Notes: a model not told the origin generated them from the sequence alone. A stretch of DNA of 27,646 nucleotides from Pseudomonadota bacterium (GCA_023386795.1 JAEWJB010000169.1:1-27646); one strand, 5' to 3'. Numbered from the stretch's first letter, positions 6,674-15,570 are shown. A program made the numbers and translations.

Positions 6674-8251
6674 CTACCTGTCGCACCCCACCAACTGGAT
6701 CACCTGCCCCGGCTTCAACGCATACGCCGGCGCGCGCAGCTTGTTCGCCTTCGCCAGTTCCTTCAGCTCGCACTGGTGCTTGTCGGCAATGCGCCCCAGG
6801 GTGTCACCCTTGGCCACCTTGTAGCTGCGCACCTGCTTGGCCTTCGGCTTGGCCGGCGCCGGCTGGCCGGTGGCCACGGTGGTCGCCACGCCGGCCATCG
6901 GCGTCGCACTGCCCACTGCCACGCTGCCGGTGAACGACTGCGGCGAAGGCCGCACGATGGCCTGGTTGAGGTCGGCGCTGATCAGGGTGCGCGCCAGGTC
7001 CGCGCGCGGTCCTTTCACGCAGTAGCGGTTGTACAGCCCGACGATGCGCGTGGTGGCGTTGATCGTCGTGCCGCCGGGAATCCAGCCATCCGGCTCGTAG
7101 CGCGGGTTGAGGTTGCGCAGCGCGCGCATGTAGCCGTCGCGCGTGCCGGCGCTGCCCAGGCAGATGGTCAGCTCATAGATCGTCGTCGAACGCGCCAGCG
7201 TCAGCGTGGCCGGCACCGCGTTGACCTTCGGCAACTCCAGGCCGTACTGCTGGGGGTGCAGGAACAGCCACGCCGCGGCGATCACCATCGGCACGTAGTC
7301 CTTGGTCTCGGCCGGGAACTGGTCGTACACCGACTGGTCCCAGAAGCTGCGGCCGCCGGTAGCACCGTACACGCGTGCCGCGCGGCCCTCGCCGCCGTTG
7401 TAGGCGGCCAGCGCCAGCTCGATGTTGCGGTTGAGCTCGCCCATGCGCTCATTGAGATAGGCCGCGCTGGCCATCGCCGCGCTGCGCGGATCGAAGCGGC
7501 TGTCGAAGCCCGTGTCGTCCACGCCCAGGCCGAAGCGGCGGCCGGTAGCCGGCATGAACTGCATCAGGCCGGCGGCGCCGGCGCGCGAGCTGGCATGGAC
7601 GCGGCCATTGGATTCCTTGGCCATGATGCCGAACAGCAGCGCCTCGGGCAGGCCGCGTCGCTGCCATTCCGGCCACATGATGCCGCGCAGGTTCTCGTAG
7701 TTCTCGTAGCTGGTCAGCAGCTGCGGGCGCAGGTCGGTCAGCCAGCGGCGGATGCCGGCCTGCACGGCGGCGTTGTATTCGACCATGGTGTCGAATTCGT
7801 GGCGGCGGTCGTTGAGCAGGGCCGCGGCGCGCGCCGCCTCCGGCACGTCGGCCGCCAGCGGGCCGACATGGTCCGGGTCGGCTTCGAGCAGGCCATCGTC
7901 CGCGCCGTCGGCGTCGTCCTGCTGCTGGGCGTCGGTGTTGGCCTTCAGCAGGCGCTTGTAGGTCGCCAGCATCGTGCCCATCTCGCAGCCGCGCTGCTGG
8001 GTGCAAGCGGTGATGACGTCTTCCATGTCCTCCAGCGCGGCGTCGCTTTCGGCCTGGCCCTTGGGGTCGGCATTGCCCACCAGCACCTGGGCGTCGCGGT
8101 AGCGCTTCTCGGCGGCGGCCATCCGCCCCTGGAGCGCCTCCACGCGGGCCTCGTCGCGCTTGGAAAGCGCCTGGGCGGAAGGAACGACCGACAGCAGCGC
8201 CACGGCGGCCAGCACGGACCACGGGCGCGGAACAGGGAACGGAAGCGGCAT
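6674..8251 (-). CDS. Membrane-bound/periplasmic lytic transglycosylase, MltD-like, with LysM
   Basis: The 525-residue product is predicted to cleave peptidoglycan glycan strands in the periplasm, forming 1,6-anhydromuramoyl ends. A signal peptide covers about residues 1-28 (cleavage near AQA). A charged helical region follows, then an SLT/lysozyme-like domain with catalytic Glu213 (AKESNGR), GLMQFMP (229-235), AAYNGG (282-287) and ETKDYVP (315-321). A Pro/Ala linker leads to a C-terminal LysM domain (about 476-520; SYKVAKGDTLGRIADK). The signal peptide has no lipobox, unlike E. coli MltD. The frame is open upstream to 10039, but that part is antisense to the HerA gene and not part of the protein; the ATG at 8251 starts the signal peptide. 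Confidence 0.92.
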   Translation of the reverse strand: MPLPFPVPRPWSVLAAVALLSVVPSAQALSKRDEARVEALQGRMAAAEKRYRDAQVLVGNADPKGQAESDAALEDMEDVITACTQQRGCEMGTMLATYKRLLKANTDAQQQDDADGADDGLLEADPDHVGPLAADVPEAARAAALLNDRRHEFDTMVEYNAAVQAGIRRWLTDLRPQLLTSYENYENLRGIMWPEWQRRGLPEALLFGIMAKESNGRVHASSRAGAAGLMQFMPATGRRFGLGVDDTGFDSRFDPRSAAMASAAYLNERMGELNRNIELALAAYNGGEGRAARVYGATGGRSFWDQSVYDQFPAETKDYVPMVIAAAWLFLHPQQYGLELPKVNAVPATLTLARSTTIYELTICLGSAGTRDGYMRALRNLNPRYEPDGWIPGGTTINATTRIVGLYNRYCVKGPRADLARTLISADLNQAIVRPSPQSFTGSVAVGSATPMAGVATTVATGQPAPAKPKAKQVRSYKVAKGDTLGRIADKHQCELKELAKANKLRAPAYALKPGQVIQLVGCDR

Positions 8252-8353
8252 CTTTCGGTACGGCGGCGAAGAGGTCTGGCAGGGTAGCCGCCGGTCGCGC
8301 GCCGGGGCAAGGCGCGCTGCAGGACGGGTACAGTGCAACGTCAGCCAGCGCCG

Positions 8354-8359
8354 TAGAAT
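8354..8359 (+). promoter_or_regulatory. -10-like TAGAAT for the HerA-type gene
   Basis: TAGAAT lies about 28 bases before the ATG at 8387, placing a start near 8366. GAGG (8377-8380) is a suitable ribosome binding site. No clear -35 was found. The box sits in the divergent gap with the transglycosylase gene. Confidence 0.4.
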
Positions 8360-8386
8360 CGGCGCAACTTGAATGCGAGGCATGCC

Positions 8387-9895
8387 ATGGATCCGATCCT
8401 GCTGGGCAAGGGCGTCACCGACGACATCGCCGTGGTCCTCCAGCCCCGGCTGGGCAACCGCCACGGGCTGGTGGCCGGCGCCACGGGCACCGGCAAGACG
8501 GTGACCCTGATGACGCTGGCCGAAGGCTTCTCGCGGATCGGCGTCCCCGTGTTCCTGGCAGACGTGAAGGGCGACGTGGCCGGCCTGGCGGTGGCGGGCG
8601 ATGGCAACGACAAGCTGCGCCAGCGCGCCGCGGACATCGGCGTGGCCGACTACGCGCCGGCCGCCAGCCCGGTGGTGTTCTGGGACCTCTATGGCCAGCT
8701 CGGCCACCCGGTGCGCACCACCGTCAGCGAGATGGGCCCGACCCTGCTCGCCCGCATCCTCGAACTCAACGACACCCAGGCCGGCGTGCTGGACATCGTG
8801 TTCAAGCTGGCCGACGACCGCGGCCTGCTGCTGCTCGACCTGGACGACCTGCGTGCCCTGCTCAACCTGGTGGTGGAAGACCGCAAGGAAATTTCCACCG
8901 AGTACGGGCTGGTCAGCGCGCCCTCGGTGGCGGCGATCCAGCGCGCGCTGCTGCGGCTGGCGCAGGATGGCGGCGAAGGCTTCTTCGGCGAGCCGGCGTT
9001 GGCGCTGGAGGACCTGATGCGCACCACCCCCGACGGACGCGGGGTGATCGGCATCCTGGCCGCCGCGCAGCTGGTGCTCAAGCCGCGGCTGTACTCGACG
9101 TTCCTGCTGTGGCTGTTGTCCGAGCTGTTCGAGCGGTTGCCGGAAGTCGGCGACCTGGACAAGCCCAAGCTGGTGTTCGTGTTCGACGAAGCGCACCTGC
9201 TGTTCGACGACGCGCCGCCGGCGCTGGTGCAGCGCATCGAGCAGGTGGTGCGGCTGATCCGCTCCAAGGGGGTGGGCGTGTACTTCTGCTCGCAGTTCCC
9301 CGACGACGTGCCGCCCAACATCCTCGGCCAGCTCGGCAACCGCGTGCAGCACGCGCTGCGTGCGTATACCCCGCGCGACCAGAAGGCGGTCAAGACCGCC
9401 GCCGAGACATTTGTCGCCAATCCCAAGCTCGATGTCGCCAGCGCGATCTCCAGCCTGGGCACCGGCGAGGCATTGGTCTCCACGCTGCAGGACAAGGGCG
9501 TGCCGATGCCGGTGGAACAGACGCTGATCGCCCCGCCGCGTTGCCGCATGGGCGCGATCACCGACGCCGAACGCGCGCAGGTGCGCGCGGGCAGCCCGGT
9601 CGGCGGCAAGTACGACACCGCGGTGAATCGCGAATCGGCGGCGGAAATGCTCGCCAGGCGGGCGCAGGAACAGGTCGCCAAGACCGACGCGCCGCCTGCG
9701 CGTGGCCCGGAGCACGACGCCGCCGCCGGCAACGACTGGGGCCAGGCGGTGAAGGACGCGGTGTTCGGCACCAAGCGCCGCCAAGGCCTGCTGGAGACGA
9801 TGGCCAAGCAGACCACGCGCACGGTGGGCAGCAAGCTGGGCCAGCAGATCGTGCGCGGCATCCTGGGCGGCATCTTCGGTGGCGGCAAGCGCTGA
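8387..9895 (+). CDS. HerA-like helicase/ATPase, DUF853 (YjgR) family
   Basis: This is a cytoplasmic P-loop ATPase of the HerA/FtsK-like DUF853 family. The cellular role is poorly defined; no partner nuclease such as NurA is adjacent. The 502-residue product has Walker A GATGTGKT (31-38), DVKGD (59-63), Walker B with DEAH (KLVFVFDEAHLLF, 261-273) and a sensor-like segment VGVYFCSQFPDDVPPNILGQLGNRVQHALRAYTPRDQKAV. A charged, Ala-rich C-terminal tail ends in a Gly-rich stretch (GGIFGGGKR). The ATG at 8387 has a GAGG ribosome binding site six bases upstream; an in-frame TTG at 8369 is unlikely. It is followed 79 bp later by a same-strand membrane protein. Confidence 0.9.
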   Translation: MDPILLGKGVTDDIAVVLQPRLGNRHGLVAGATGTGKTVTLMTLAEGFSRIGVPVFLADVKGDVAGLAVAGDGNDKLRQRAADIGVADYAPAASPVVFWDLYGQLGHPVRTTVSEMGPTLLARILELNDTQAGVLDIVFKLADDRGLLLLDLDDLRALLNLVVEDRKEISTEYGLVSAPSVAAIQRALLRLAQDGGEGFFGEPALALEDLMRTTPDGRGVIGILAAAQLVLKPRLYSTFLLWLLSELFERLPEVGDLDKPKLVFVFDEAHLLFDDAPPALVQRIEQVVRLIRSKGVGVYFCSQFPDDVPPNILGQLGNRVQHALRAYTPRDQKAVKTAAETFVANPKLDVASAISSLGTGEALVSTLQDKGVPMPVEQTLIAPPRCRMGAITDAERAQVRAGSPVGGKYDTAVNRESAAEMLARRAQEQVAKTDAPPARGPEHDAAAGNDWGQAVKDAVFGTKRRQGLLETMAKQTTRTVGSKLGQQIVRGILGGIFGGGKR

Positions 9896-9974
9896 GGCAT
9901 TGCCCGGCACCATTGCGCGCGCCGGGCGCGAGCCAGCACAATCGAATGTACAACGACCGCTCAGGGGGAGCGTC

Positions 9975-11246
9975 ATGGAAGATCGTCGTAGGCAGGGGCA
10001 TGCGCAGCCCGAACCGTTCTGGTCGCGTGTGCGCGCCATTACCTTCTATCCGCTGCAGGGCGCGGCCTTCTGGTCGCTGCTCGCGCTGACGCTTTGCACC
10101 TTGCTCGGTGTAGTCCCCGGGGTCGGCTGGATACTCAGCCTGGTGACTTGGCTGGCGGTTTACCGCTATGCCTTCGAGATTCTTCGCCACACGGCCAATG
10201 GCCACCCCGGCGCGCCCGAGTATGCTCTGGAGCTGGGCGATGGTGCGGTGATACGGCTGTTCGCGCTGTCGCTGCTGGTGATCGCCGGGCTGATCGCGGT
10301 GGCCATACTGACGCGCAGCGTGGGGATGCTGCTGCTGACCATCGGGGTGATCGCGCTCATGCAACCGGGCATGGTGATCTCCCTTGCCTTGGACGGCAGC
10401 TTGCGCAGGGCGCTGAATCCACTGGTCCCGCTGGATCTGGCGCTACGGATCGGCTGGCCGTATCTGGCAGCGTTCTGCCTGCTGTTCGTGATCCAGATCA
10501 GCACGATGTTGGCCGGCAAGTGGCTGCGAGCCTACCTGCCCCCGGAGGTCAGCAGCCTGGCCTTCAACTTCGTGGCGATCTGGGGCCTGTTCTCGACCTT
10601 CCATCTCCTCGGCTATCTGGTCTACCAGTACCATGAGGTCCTGGGCTTCGAACCGGAAGCGCTGCAGGACACGCGCCGCGCCGATCCCGACCAGCGCCTG
10701 CTCGACGAAGCCGAGGGCCACGTGCGCGACGGCCATCCGCGCGAGGCGCGCGAGGTACTGCGCGGGGCGATCAAGGGCCGCGCGGTGTCGCTGGGCGTGC
10801 ATGAGCTGTACCAGCGCCTGCTGCGCCAGGAAGGCGCCTCGCCGGAGCTGCACGACCACGCGCAGCTGTACATCAGCCGGCTCGTCGCCGAGAAACAGGA
10901 ACGCCGCGCGCTGGCGATCCTGCGCGAGATGCTGGAAATCGAACCGGACTTCACGCCGGCGCATGTGGAACAGGCGATGTCGCTGGTGGATCGCGCGCGC
11001 CTGGGCGGCCAGCACCAGCTCACCGTGGATGCCCTGCGGGCGATGGTGCGCAAGTGGCCGCGGCGCGAGGAATCGGCGCAGTGGTCGCTCGATGCCGCGC
11101 TGCTGCTGGCCGAACGCTATGGCCGCGACGACGAGGCGCGCGCACTGCTGGAGGCCGCGCTGATCAGCTGCGAGAACGAGGAAGTGCGAGGCCGCCTGCA
11201 GACCGCGCTGGCGGCCATCACCTCCACCGCCTCGCCGACGGCCTGA
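9975..11246 (+). CDS. Polytopic membrane protein with C-terminal helical-repeat domain, function unknown
   Basis: I do not recognise a named function. The 423-residue product has about five hydrophobic segments (roughly 32-65, 94-112, 115-135, 163-183 and 195-217). A soluble C-terminal half (about 235-423) follows, with alternating amphipathic helices (LLDEAEGHVRDGHPREAREVL, AQLYISRLVAEKQERRALAIL) that resemble degenerate TPR repeats. The N-terminal half resembles DUF4013-like membrane modules, but that assignment is tentative. The ATG at 9975 has a GGGGGA ribosome binding site. Its stop lies 3 bp from the stop of the convergent rhomboid gene, which also has a repeat-like tail. Confidence 0.85.
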   Translation: MEDRRRQGHAQPEPFWSRVRAITFYPLQGAAFWSLLALTLCTLLGVVPGVGWILSLVTWLAVYRYAFEILRHTANGHPGAPEYALELGDGAVIRLFALSLLVIAGLIAVAILTRSVGMLLLTIGVIALMQPGMVISLALDGSLRRALNPLVPLDLALRIGWPYLAAFCLLFVIQISTMLAGKWLRAYLPPEVSSLAFNFVAIWGLFSTFHLLGYLVYQYHEVLGFEPEALQDTRRADPDQRLLDEAEGHVRDGHPREAREVLRGAIKGRAVSLGVHELYQRLLRQEGASPELHDHAQLYISRLVAEKQERRALAILREMLEIEPDFTPAHVEQAMSLVDRARLGGQHQLTVDALRAMVRKWPRREESAQWSLDAALLLAERYGRDDEARALLEAALISCENEEVRGRLQTALAAITSTASPTA

Positions 11247-11249
11247 CCT

Positions 11250-12701
11250 TCAGAGGTTGTCCAGCAGGAAGCGCGCCTTGGTCGCCTGCGGCTGGTCCGG
11301 GAAGGCCTGCAGCAGGTGGGCCAGCAGGCGCTGCTGATCGCCGGACTGGCGCGCGCCGTGCGCGAGCGCCAGCTTCAGCCACAGCTGGGCCTGGGCATCC
11401 CGCGGCCCGCCCTCGCCTTCCAACGACAACAACCGCTCGGCCTCCTGCAGGTGGCCCAGGGCGATCCACTGCGAAGCCAGCACGCTGCGCACATCGGCCG
11501 GCAGCGCGACGCCGTCGCCCGGCAGCGTCTGTGCCAGCCCCCACTGCGCCTGCACCTGCGCGGCGTTCGTCGCGGGCAGCCGCAGCAGGGTGAGCGCGCG
11601 CTCGCGCAGGAACTGTGTCTGGCCCGCGTTGCGCGCGAGCCGGCAGCGCGCCAGCGCCACCTCGAAACTGTGCGGCTGCTCGGCGGCCAGCTCCGCCAGC
11701 AGTGATTCGGCCTCGACGTTCTCCATCCGCCCCAGGTGCCGCTGCGCGCGTTCCCAGCGGTCGTCCACCGCCGTGGCGGGCGCATCGTGGAGGAATGCCG
11801 GCCGCGTTTGCCGCGTCCACACCAGCAAGGCGCCCATCAGCGCACCGGTGACCAGCCCGCCCGCATGCGCCTCGAAAGCGACGCGCGCATCGTCCTGCGA
11901 GAGCAGGTTGAACACTTCCCAGCCCAGCCACAGCGGGAACAACGCGATGGCCGGCGCGCGCACGTAGTCGAACACCACCCAGAACCAGTAGAAGAAGCGC
12001 ACTGGCTGGCGACCCCAGACCGCGCAGAACGCCCCCATCATCGCCGCGATGGCACCCGAGGCACCCAGCCCACCGCCGTATTCGCCCCATCGCCACAGCA
12101 CGCTCGCCGCAGCGGAGCCGTAAGCACCCACCACGTAGACGCCCAGCAGCCACCGCGGACCGATGGCGCCTTCCAACAGCAGGCCGAGCGCGACCAGAAA
12201 GAGCATGTTGCCGACCAGGTGCATGGGATCGGCATGCAGGAACGCGGCCGTGAGCATGCGGTGCGGCGACCACTCCGAGCCGCGCTGCATGTGGCGCAAG
12301 GTAAAGATGGCGTCCAGGCGACGGTCGAACTCGGCCCGCAGCGGGCGCCAGCGCGCCTGGGCGTCCTCGTCCTCGCCGGGCGCGCGTTGCCTCAGGCGTG
12401 CGCGAAAGCCCAGGTCATTCACCGCCGCCCCGGCGAGCTGGCCCCACTGCTCGCCTTCGTCCTGTTCGTCCAACGCCCGCAACTCGTCGCCGCGGCCGGT
12501 GTCGATCAGGTACTGGCGATAGGCCGGCATCTCCTTCTCGGCCAGGCCGGATTGCAGGTAGTAGCGCTGGGCCTGCGTCATCGCCTCGGTGTCGCCGGCC
12601 TGCGCGCCGAAGAATACGATCACGTTGACCAGCAGCAGCAAGCTGGTCATCCAGGGCCAGGTCGCCCAGGTGAGCGGCTTGTGCAAAGGCAGGATCAACA
12701 T
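11250..12701 (-). CDS. Rhomboid family intramembrane serine protease with TPR-like C-terminus
   Basis: Rhomboids cleave transmembrane substrates within the bilayer using a Ser-His dyad. With the chosen start the protein has 483 residues. It has TM1 at about 14-33, a long charged loop to about 145, then the rhomboid core with HLVGN (161-165), catalytic Ser215 in GASG (213-216) and His279 in AHAGG. After the core comes a cytoplasmic tail of about 180 residues of Ala/Leu-rich helices (LGRMENVEAESLLAELAAEQP, LGHLQEAERLLSL) that look like TPRs. The ATG at 12701 has AGGGG about nine bases upstream. In-frame ATGs at 12710 and 12758 are less well placed. The substrate is unknown. Confidence 0.9.
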   Translation of the reverse strand: MLILPLHKPLTWATWPWMTSLLLLVNVIVFFGAQAGDTEAMTQAQRYYLQSGLAEKEMPAYRQYLIDTGRGDELRALDEQDEGEQWGQLAGAAVNDLGFRARLRQRAPGEDEDAQARWRPLRAEFDRRLDAIFTLRHMQRGSEWSPHRMLTAAFLHADPMHLVGNMLFLVALGLLLEGAIGPRWLLGVYVVGAYGSAAASVLWRWGEYGGGLGASGAIAAMMGAFCAVWGRQPVRFFYWFWVVFDYVRAPAIALFPLWLGWEVFNLLSQDDARVAFEAHAGGLVTGALMGALLVWTRQTRPAFLHDAPATAVDDRWERAQRHLGRMENVEAESLLAELAAEQPHSFEVALARCRLARNAGQTQFLRERALTLLRLPATNAAQVQAQWGLAQTLPGDGVALPADVRSVLASQWIALGHLQEAERLLSLEGEGGPRDAQAQLWLKLALAHGARQSGDQQRLLAHLLQAFPDQPQATKARFLLDNL

Positions 12702-12774
12702 CGGCAACATCCCCTGTCGGCGCGAAGCGCGCAGCTTCGACGATCGGCCGGGCGACATGCAAGCCGCGCCGCGC

Positions 12775-12780
12775 TAGCAT
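12775..12780 (+). promoter_or_regulatory. -10-like TAGCAT for greB
   Basis: TAGCAT on the plus strand, about 30 bases before the greB ATG at 12811, is in the divergent gap with the rhomboid gene. No convincing -35 was seen, so this is only a plausible promoter position. Confidence 0.3.
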
Positions 12781-12810
12781 CCCCTCCCCCGCTTCGATTG
12801 CTGCTTCCGC

Positions 12811-13311
12811 ATGACCCGTTGGCGTCCTCCCGCAGAGAAAAGCACCGCGCTGATCACCGCCGCCGGCCACGCACGGCTCAAGACCGAGCTGGACGACTTG
12901 TGGCGCGTGCGCCGGCCGGAAGTGGTCAAGGCGCTGGCTGCCGCGGCGGCAGAGGGCGATCGCTCGGAGAACGCCGAATACACCTATCGCAAGAAGCAGC
13001 TGGGCGAGATCGACCGCCGCGTACGCTACCTGAGCAAGCGGCTGGAAGCGTTGCGGGTGGTGGACACACGGCCGAGCGACCCGCAGGCGGTGTTCTTCGG
13101 AGCGCGCGTAGAGTTGGAGCGGGTGAGCGACGGGGAACTGCTGCGCTATCGCATCGTCGGGCCGGACGAAACCGACACTGCGCAGGGCTGGATCAGCATC
13201 GATTCGCCCATGGCACGGGCGCTGCTGAAGAAGCGCGTGGACGATGAGTTCGAGGTGATGCTGCCGGGCGGGATGACCCGGTTCGTGATCGTGGAAGTCG
13301 ATTACGAATGA
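12811..13311 (+). CDS. greB: Transcription elongation factor GreB
   Basis: GreB inserts its coiled coil into the RNA polymerase secondary channel and stimulates cleavage of backtracked RNA. The 166-residue product has the N-terminal antiparallel coiled coil with the acidic tip GDRSENAEYTYRKK (49-62). A C-terminal FKBP-like domain follows (about 90-166). The tip sequence and length favour GreB over GreA. The N-terminal MTRWRPPAEK precedes the usual ITAAGHARL start of the coiled coil. It diverges from the rhomboid gene and converges on rimO across a REP. Confidence 0.95.
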   Translation: MTRWRPPAEKSTALITAAGHARLKTELDDLWRVRRPEVVKALAAAAAEGDRSENAEYTYRKKQLGEIDRRVRYLSKRLEALRVVDTRPSDPQAVFFGARVELERVSDGELLRYRIVGPDETDTAQGWISIDSPMARALLKKRVDDEFEVMLPGGMTRFVIVEVDYE

Positions 13312-13317
13312 GGGGGC

Positions 13318-13360
13318 GCCGCGACCGGTGATGTGCGGTCGCGGCTGAAGCCGCTCCTAC
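13318..13360 (-). repeat. GTAG-type REP palindrome with adjoining 10-bp hairpin
   Basis: Read on the minus strand the element starts GTAGGAGCGGCTTCAGCCGC at 13360 and extends to about 13337, the same sequence as the copy at 6580 in opposite orientation. Next to it GCCGCGACCG (13318-13327) and CGGTCGCGGC (13336-13345) form a perfect 10-bp stem with an 8-nt loop. It occupies the gap between the convergent genes greB and rimO, and could act as a bidirectional 3'-end structure. Confidence 0.88.
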
Positions 13361-13380
13361 AGCGAAGGCGCGCGGCGGCC

Positions 13381-14739
13381 TTACACCATTGCGAGCGGCA
13401 GCGGCTTGCGCGCCGGTTCCAGCGCATCGCCGAACAGGTCGTGCTCGTCGCTCTCGGTGATTTCCACCTGCACGAAATCGCCCGGGCGCAGGCCCATCTC
13501 CTCGCCGTTCTGGATGTGCACCAGGCCGTCGATCTCCGGCGCGTCGGCGCGCGAACGCGCCACCGCGATGCCATCCTCCAGGCCATCGACCAGACACTGT
13601 TGCACGGTGCCGACCTTCGCTTCCAGCCGCGCGGCGGAAATGGCCGCCTGGCGCTCCATGAAGCGCGCCAGCCGCTCCTGCTTCACTTCCTCCGGCACCG
13701 GGTCGGGCAGCGCGTTGGCGCTGGCGCCTTCCACCGGCGAGTAGGCGAACGCACCGACGCGATCCAGCTGCGCCTGGTCGAGGAAATCCAGCAGCGCCTC
13801 GAACTCGGCCTCGGTCTCGCCGGGGAACCCGACGATGAAGGTGGAGCGCAAGGTGATCTCCGGGCAGATCTCGCGCCAGCGCAACACGCGCTCCAGCGTC
13901 TTGTCGACCGCGCCGGGGCGCTTCATCAGCTTGAGGATGCGCGGGCTGGCGTGCTGGAACGGGATATCCAGGTACGGAAGGATCTTTCCTTCGGCCATCA
14001 GCGGCACCACGTCGTCCACGTGCGGGTATGGATAGACGTAGTGCAGCCGCGTCCAGACATTCAGCTCGGACAACCCTTCGCACAGCGCCTTCATGCGCGT
14101 GGCGTACTGGCGGCCCTGCCAGGTCTTCTCGGCGTACTTGAGGTCCACGCCGTAGGCCGAGGTGTCCTGCGAAACCACCAGCAGCTCCTTGACCCCGCCA
14201 CGCACCAGCCGCTCGGCCTCGCGCAGCACGTCATCGACCGGGCGCGAGACCAGGTCGCCGCGCATGGACGGAATGATGCAGAAGCTGCAGCGATGGTTGC
14301 AGCCTTCGGAAATCTTCAGGTACGCGTAGTGGCGCGGGGTGAGCTTGATGCCGTAGTCCGGCACCAGGTCCACGAACGGGTTGTGCTGCGGCGGCAGGGC
14401 GGCGTGCACCGCCTCCATCACCGTGGCGTAATCCTGCGGACCGGAGACGGAGAGCACGTCCGGATACTGCTCGCGGATCAGCGCCGAATTCTTGCCCAGG
14501 CAGCCGGTGACGATGACCTTGCCGTTCTCGTTCATCGCCTCGCCGATGGCGTCGAGCGATTCGGCCACGGCCGAGTCGATGAAGCCACAGGTGTTGACCA
14601 CCACCACATCGGCGGCGTCGTAGCTGGGGACGATGTCATAGCCCTCGACCCGCAGCTGGGTGAGGATGCGTTCGGAATCGACGAGCGCTTTCGGGCAGCC
14701 AAGGCTGACGAAGCCGACTTTGGGGTTCGACTGGGACAT
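13381..14739 (-). CDS. rimO: Ribosomal protein uS12 (S12) methylthiotransferase RimO
   Basis: RimO is a radical-SAM enzyme that adds a methylthio group to an aspartate of ribosomal protein S12. The 452-residue product has the N-terminal UPF0004 domain with cluster cysteines Cys15 (SLGCPK), Cys51 (NTCGF) and Cys80 (VTGCLG). The radical-SAM motif CNHRCSFC follows (147-154; C-x3-C-x2-C). A C-terminal TRAM domain lies at about 385-452. SLGCPKALVDSE and the short TRAM tail distinguish it from MiaB. The ATG at 14739 is preceded by a perfect TATAAT at 14797-14792. Confidence 0.97.
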   Translation of the reverse strand: MSQSNPKVGFVSLGCPKALVDSERILTQLRVEGYDIVPSYDAADVVVVNTCGFIDSAVAESLDAIGEAMNENGKVIVTGCLGKNSALIREQYPDVLSVSGPQDYATVMEAVHAALPPQHNPFVDLVPDYGIKLTPRHYAYLKISEGCNHRCSFCIIPSMRGDLVSRPVDDVLREAERLVRGGVKELLVVSQDTSAYGVDLKYAEKTWQGRQYATRMKALCEGLSELNVWTRLHYVYPYPHVDDVVPLMAEGKILPYLDIPFQHASPRILKLMKRPGAVDKTLERVLRWREICPEITLRSTFIVGFPGETEAEFEALLDFLDQAQLDRVGAFAYSPVEGASANALPDPVPEEVKQERLARFMERQAAISAARLEAKVGTVQQCLVDGLEDGIAVARSRADAPEIDGLVHIQNGEEMGLRPGDFVQVEITESDEHDLFGDALEPARKPLPLAMV

Positions 14740-14791
14740 GCGGGGAATCTGGGGGCCTGGGTGAGGAACGGCCTGGGGCCTGGGCGGCGGA

Positions 14792-14797
14792 ATTATA
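14792..14797 (-). promoter_or_regulatory. -10 box (TATAAT) for rimO
   Basis: A perfect TATAAT on the minus strand, about 53 bases before the rimO ATG, predicts a start near 14785. A clear -35 was not found. CATAAT at 14877-14882 on the plus strand may serve the divergent hydrolase gene. Confidence 0.5.
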
Positions 14798-14913
14798 GCC
14801 GGCCCGGCCAGGCCGCCCTGAACGCCCCGCGTGCCAGCAGCCAGATTCCATCACCCCGCGCGCCCGGCCGGGCTCCCATAATGAAAGGCCCATTCATTGC
14901 CGAGGATGTCCCC

Positions 14914-15570
14914 ATGGGCCATTGGACCACGCTCGATACCCCCCACGGACAGGTCGCCGCCTGGCACGTCAAACCGGTCGGCCAGCCGCGCGGCGGCCTG
15001 GTGGTGATCCAGGAGATCTTCGGCGTCAACGAGCACATGCGGCAGGTGGGCGAGGATTTCGCCAGCGCCGGCTACGAGGTGCTGGTACCGGCATTCTTCG
15101 ACCTGGTGGAGAAGGACACGCAACTGCCCTACGACTCCGCCGGCACGCAGCGGGGCCTGGACATGGTCAAGGCGCTAGGCATGGAGCGCGCCGTCGAGGT
15201 CGTGCGGGCTGCGGCCACCGTGCTGGCGCCGGCCGGCAAGATCGGCACCGTCGGCTACTGCTGGGGCGGCACCGTCGCCCTGCTCTCGGCCATCCGCCTG
15301 GGCCTGCCCTCGGTGAGCTACTACGGCGCGCGCAATACGCAGTACCTCGATGAACCGCTGAAGGCGCCGGTGATCTTCCACTTCGGCGAGCAGGACAAGA
15401 GCATTCCGCCGGAAGCCGTACAGGCGCATCGCGAGAAGCTGCCGCAGATGCGGGTGTACGTGTATCCGGCCGACCACGCGTTCAACCGCGACGTCGGTCC
15501 GCACTACGCACCGGAGAGCGCGAAGCTGGCACGCGAGCGCACGCTGGCCTTCTTTGCCGACAACCTGTGA
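14914..15570 (+). CDS. Dienelactone hydrolase family protein
   Basis: This is a cytoplasmic alpha/beta hydrolase of the dienelactone hydrolase (carboxymethylenebutenolidase) family. The natural substrate is unknown, and no aromatic-degradation genes are nearby. The 218-residue product has the full DLH set: Glu34 in QEIFGVN, nucleophile Cys116 in GYCWGG, Asp161 in GEQDKSIP and His188 in PADHAFNRD. The ATG at 14914 (MGHWTTL) has AGGA seven bases upstream. An in-frame ATG at 14881 overlaps a CATAAT -10-like box and is less likely. The stop overlaps the next gene as GTGA, so the two are probably co-translated. Confidence 0.93.
   Translation: MGHWTTLDTPHGQVAAWHVKPVGQPRGGLVVIQEIFGVNEHMRQVGEDFASAGYEVLVPAFFDLVEKDTQLPYDSAGTQRGLDMVKALGMERAVEVVRAAATVLAPAGKIGTVGYCWGGTVALLSAIRLGLPSVSYYGARNTQYLDEPLKAPVIFHFGEQDKSIPPEAVQAHREKLPQMRVYVYPADHAFNRDVGPHYAPESAKLARERTLAFFADNL

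Noticed and set aside
8387..9895. HerA-NurA-type defence or repair module
   Set aside because: The ATPase matches the widespread DUF853/YjgR type and there is no NurA, SIR2 or other effector gene beside it.
8252..10039. In-frame upstream extension of the lytic transglycosylase gene
   Set aside because: The extension is the antisense of the HerA-type ATPase gene; the transglycosylase has a proper signal peptide starting at 8251.
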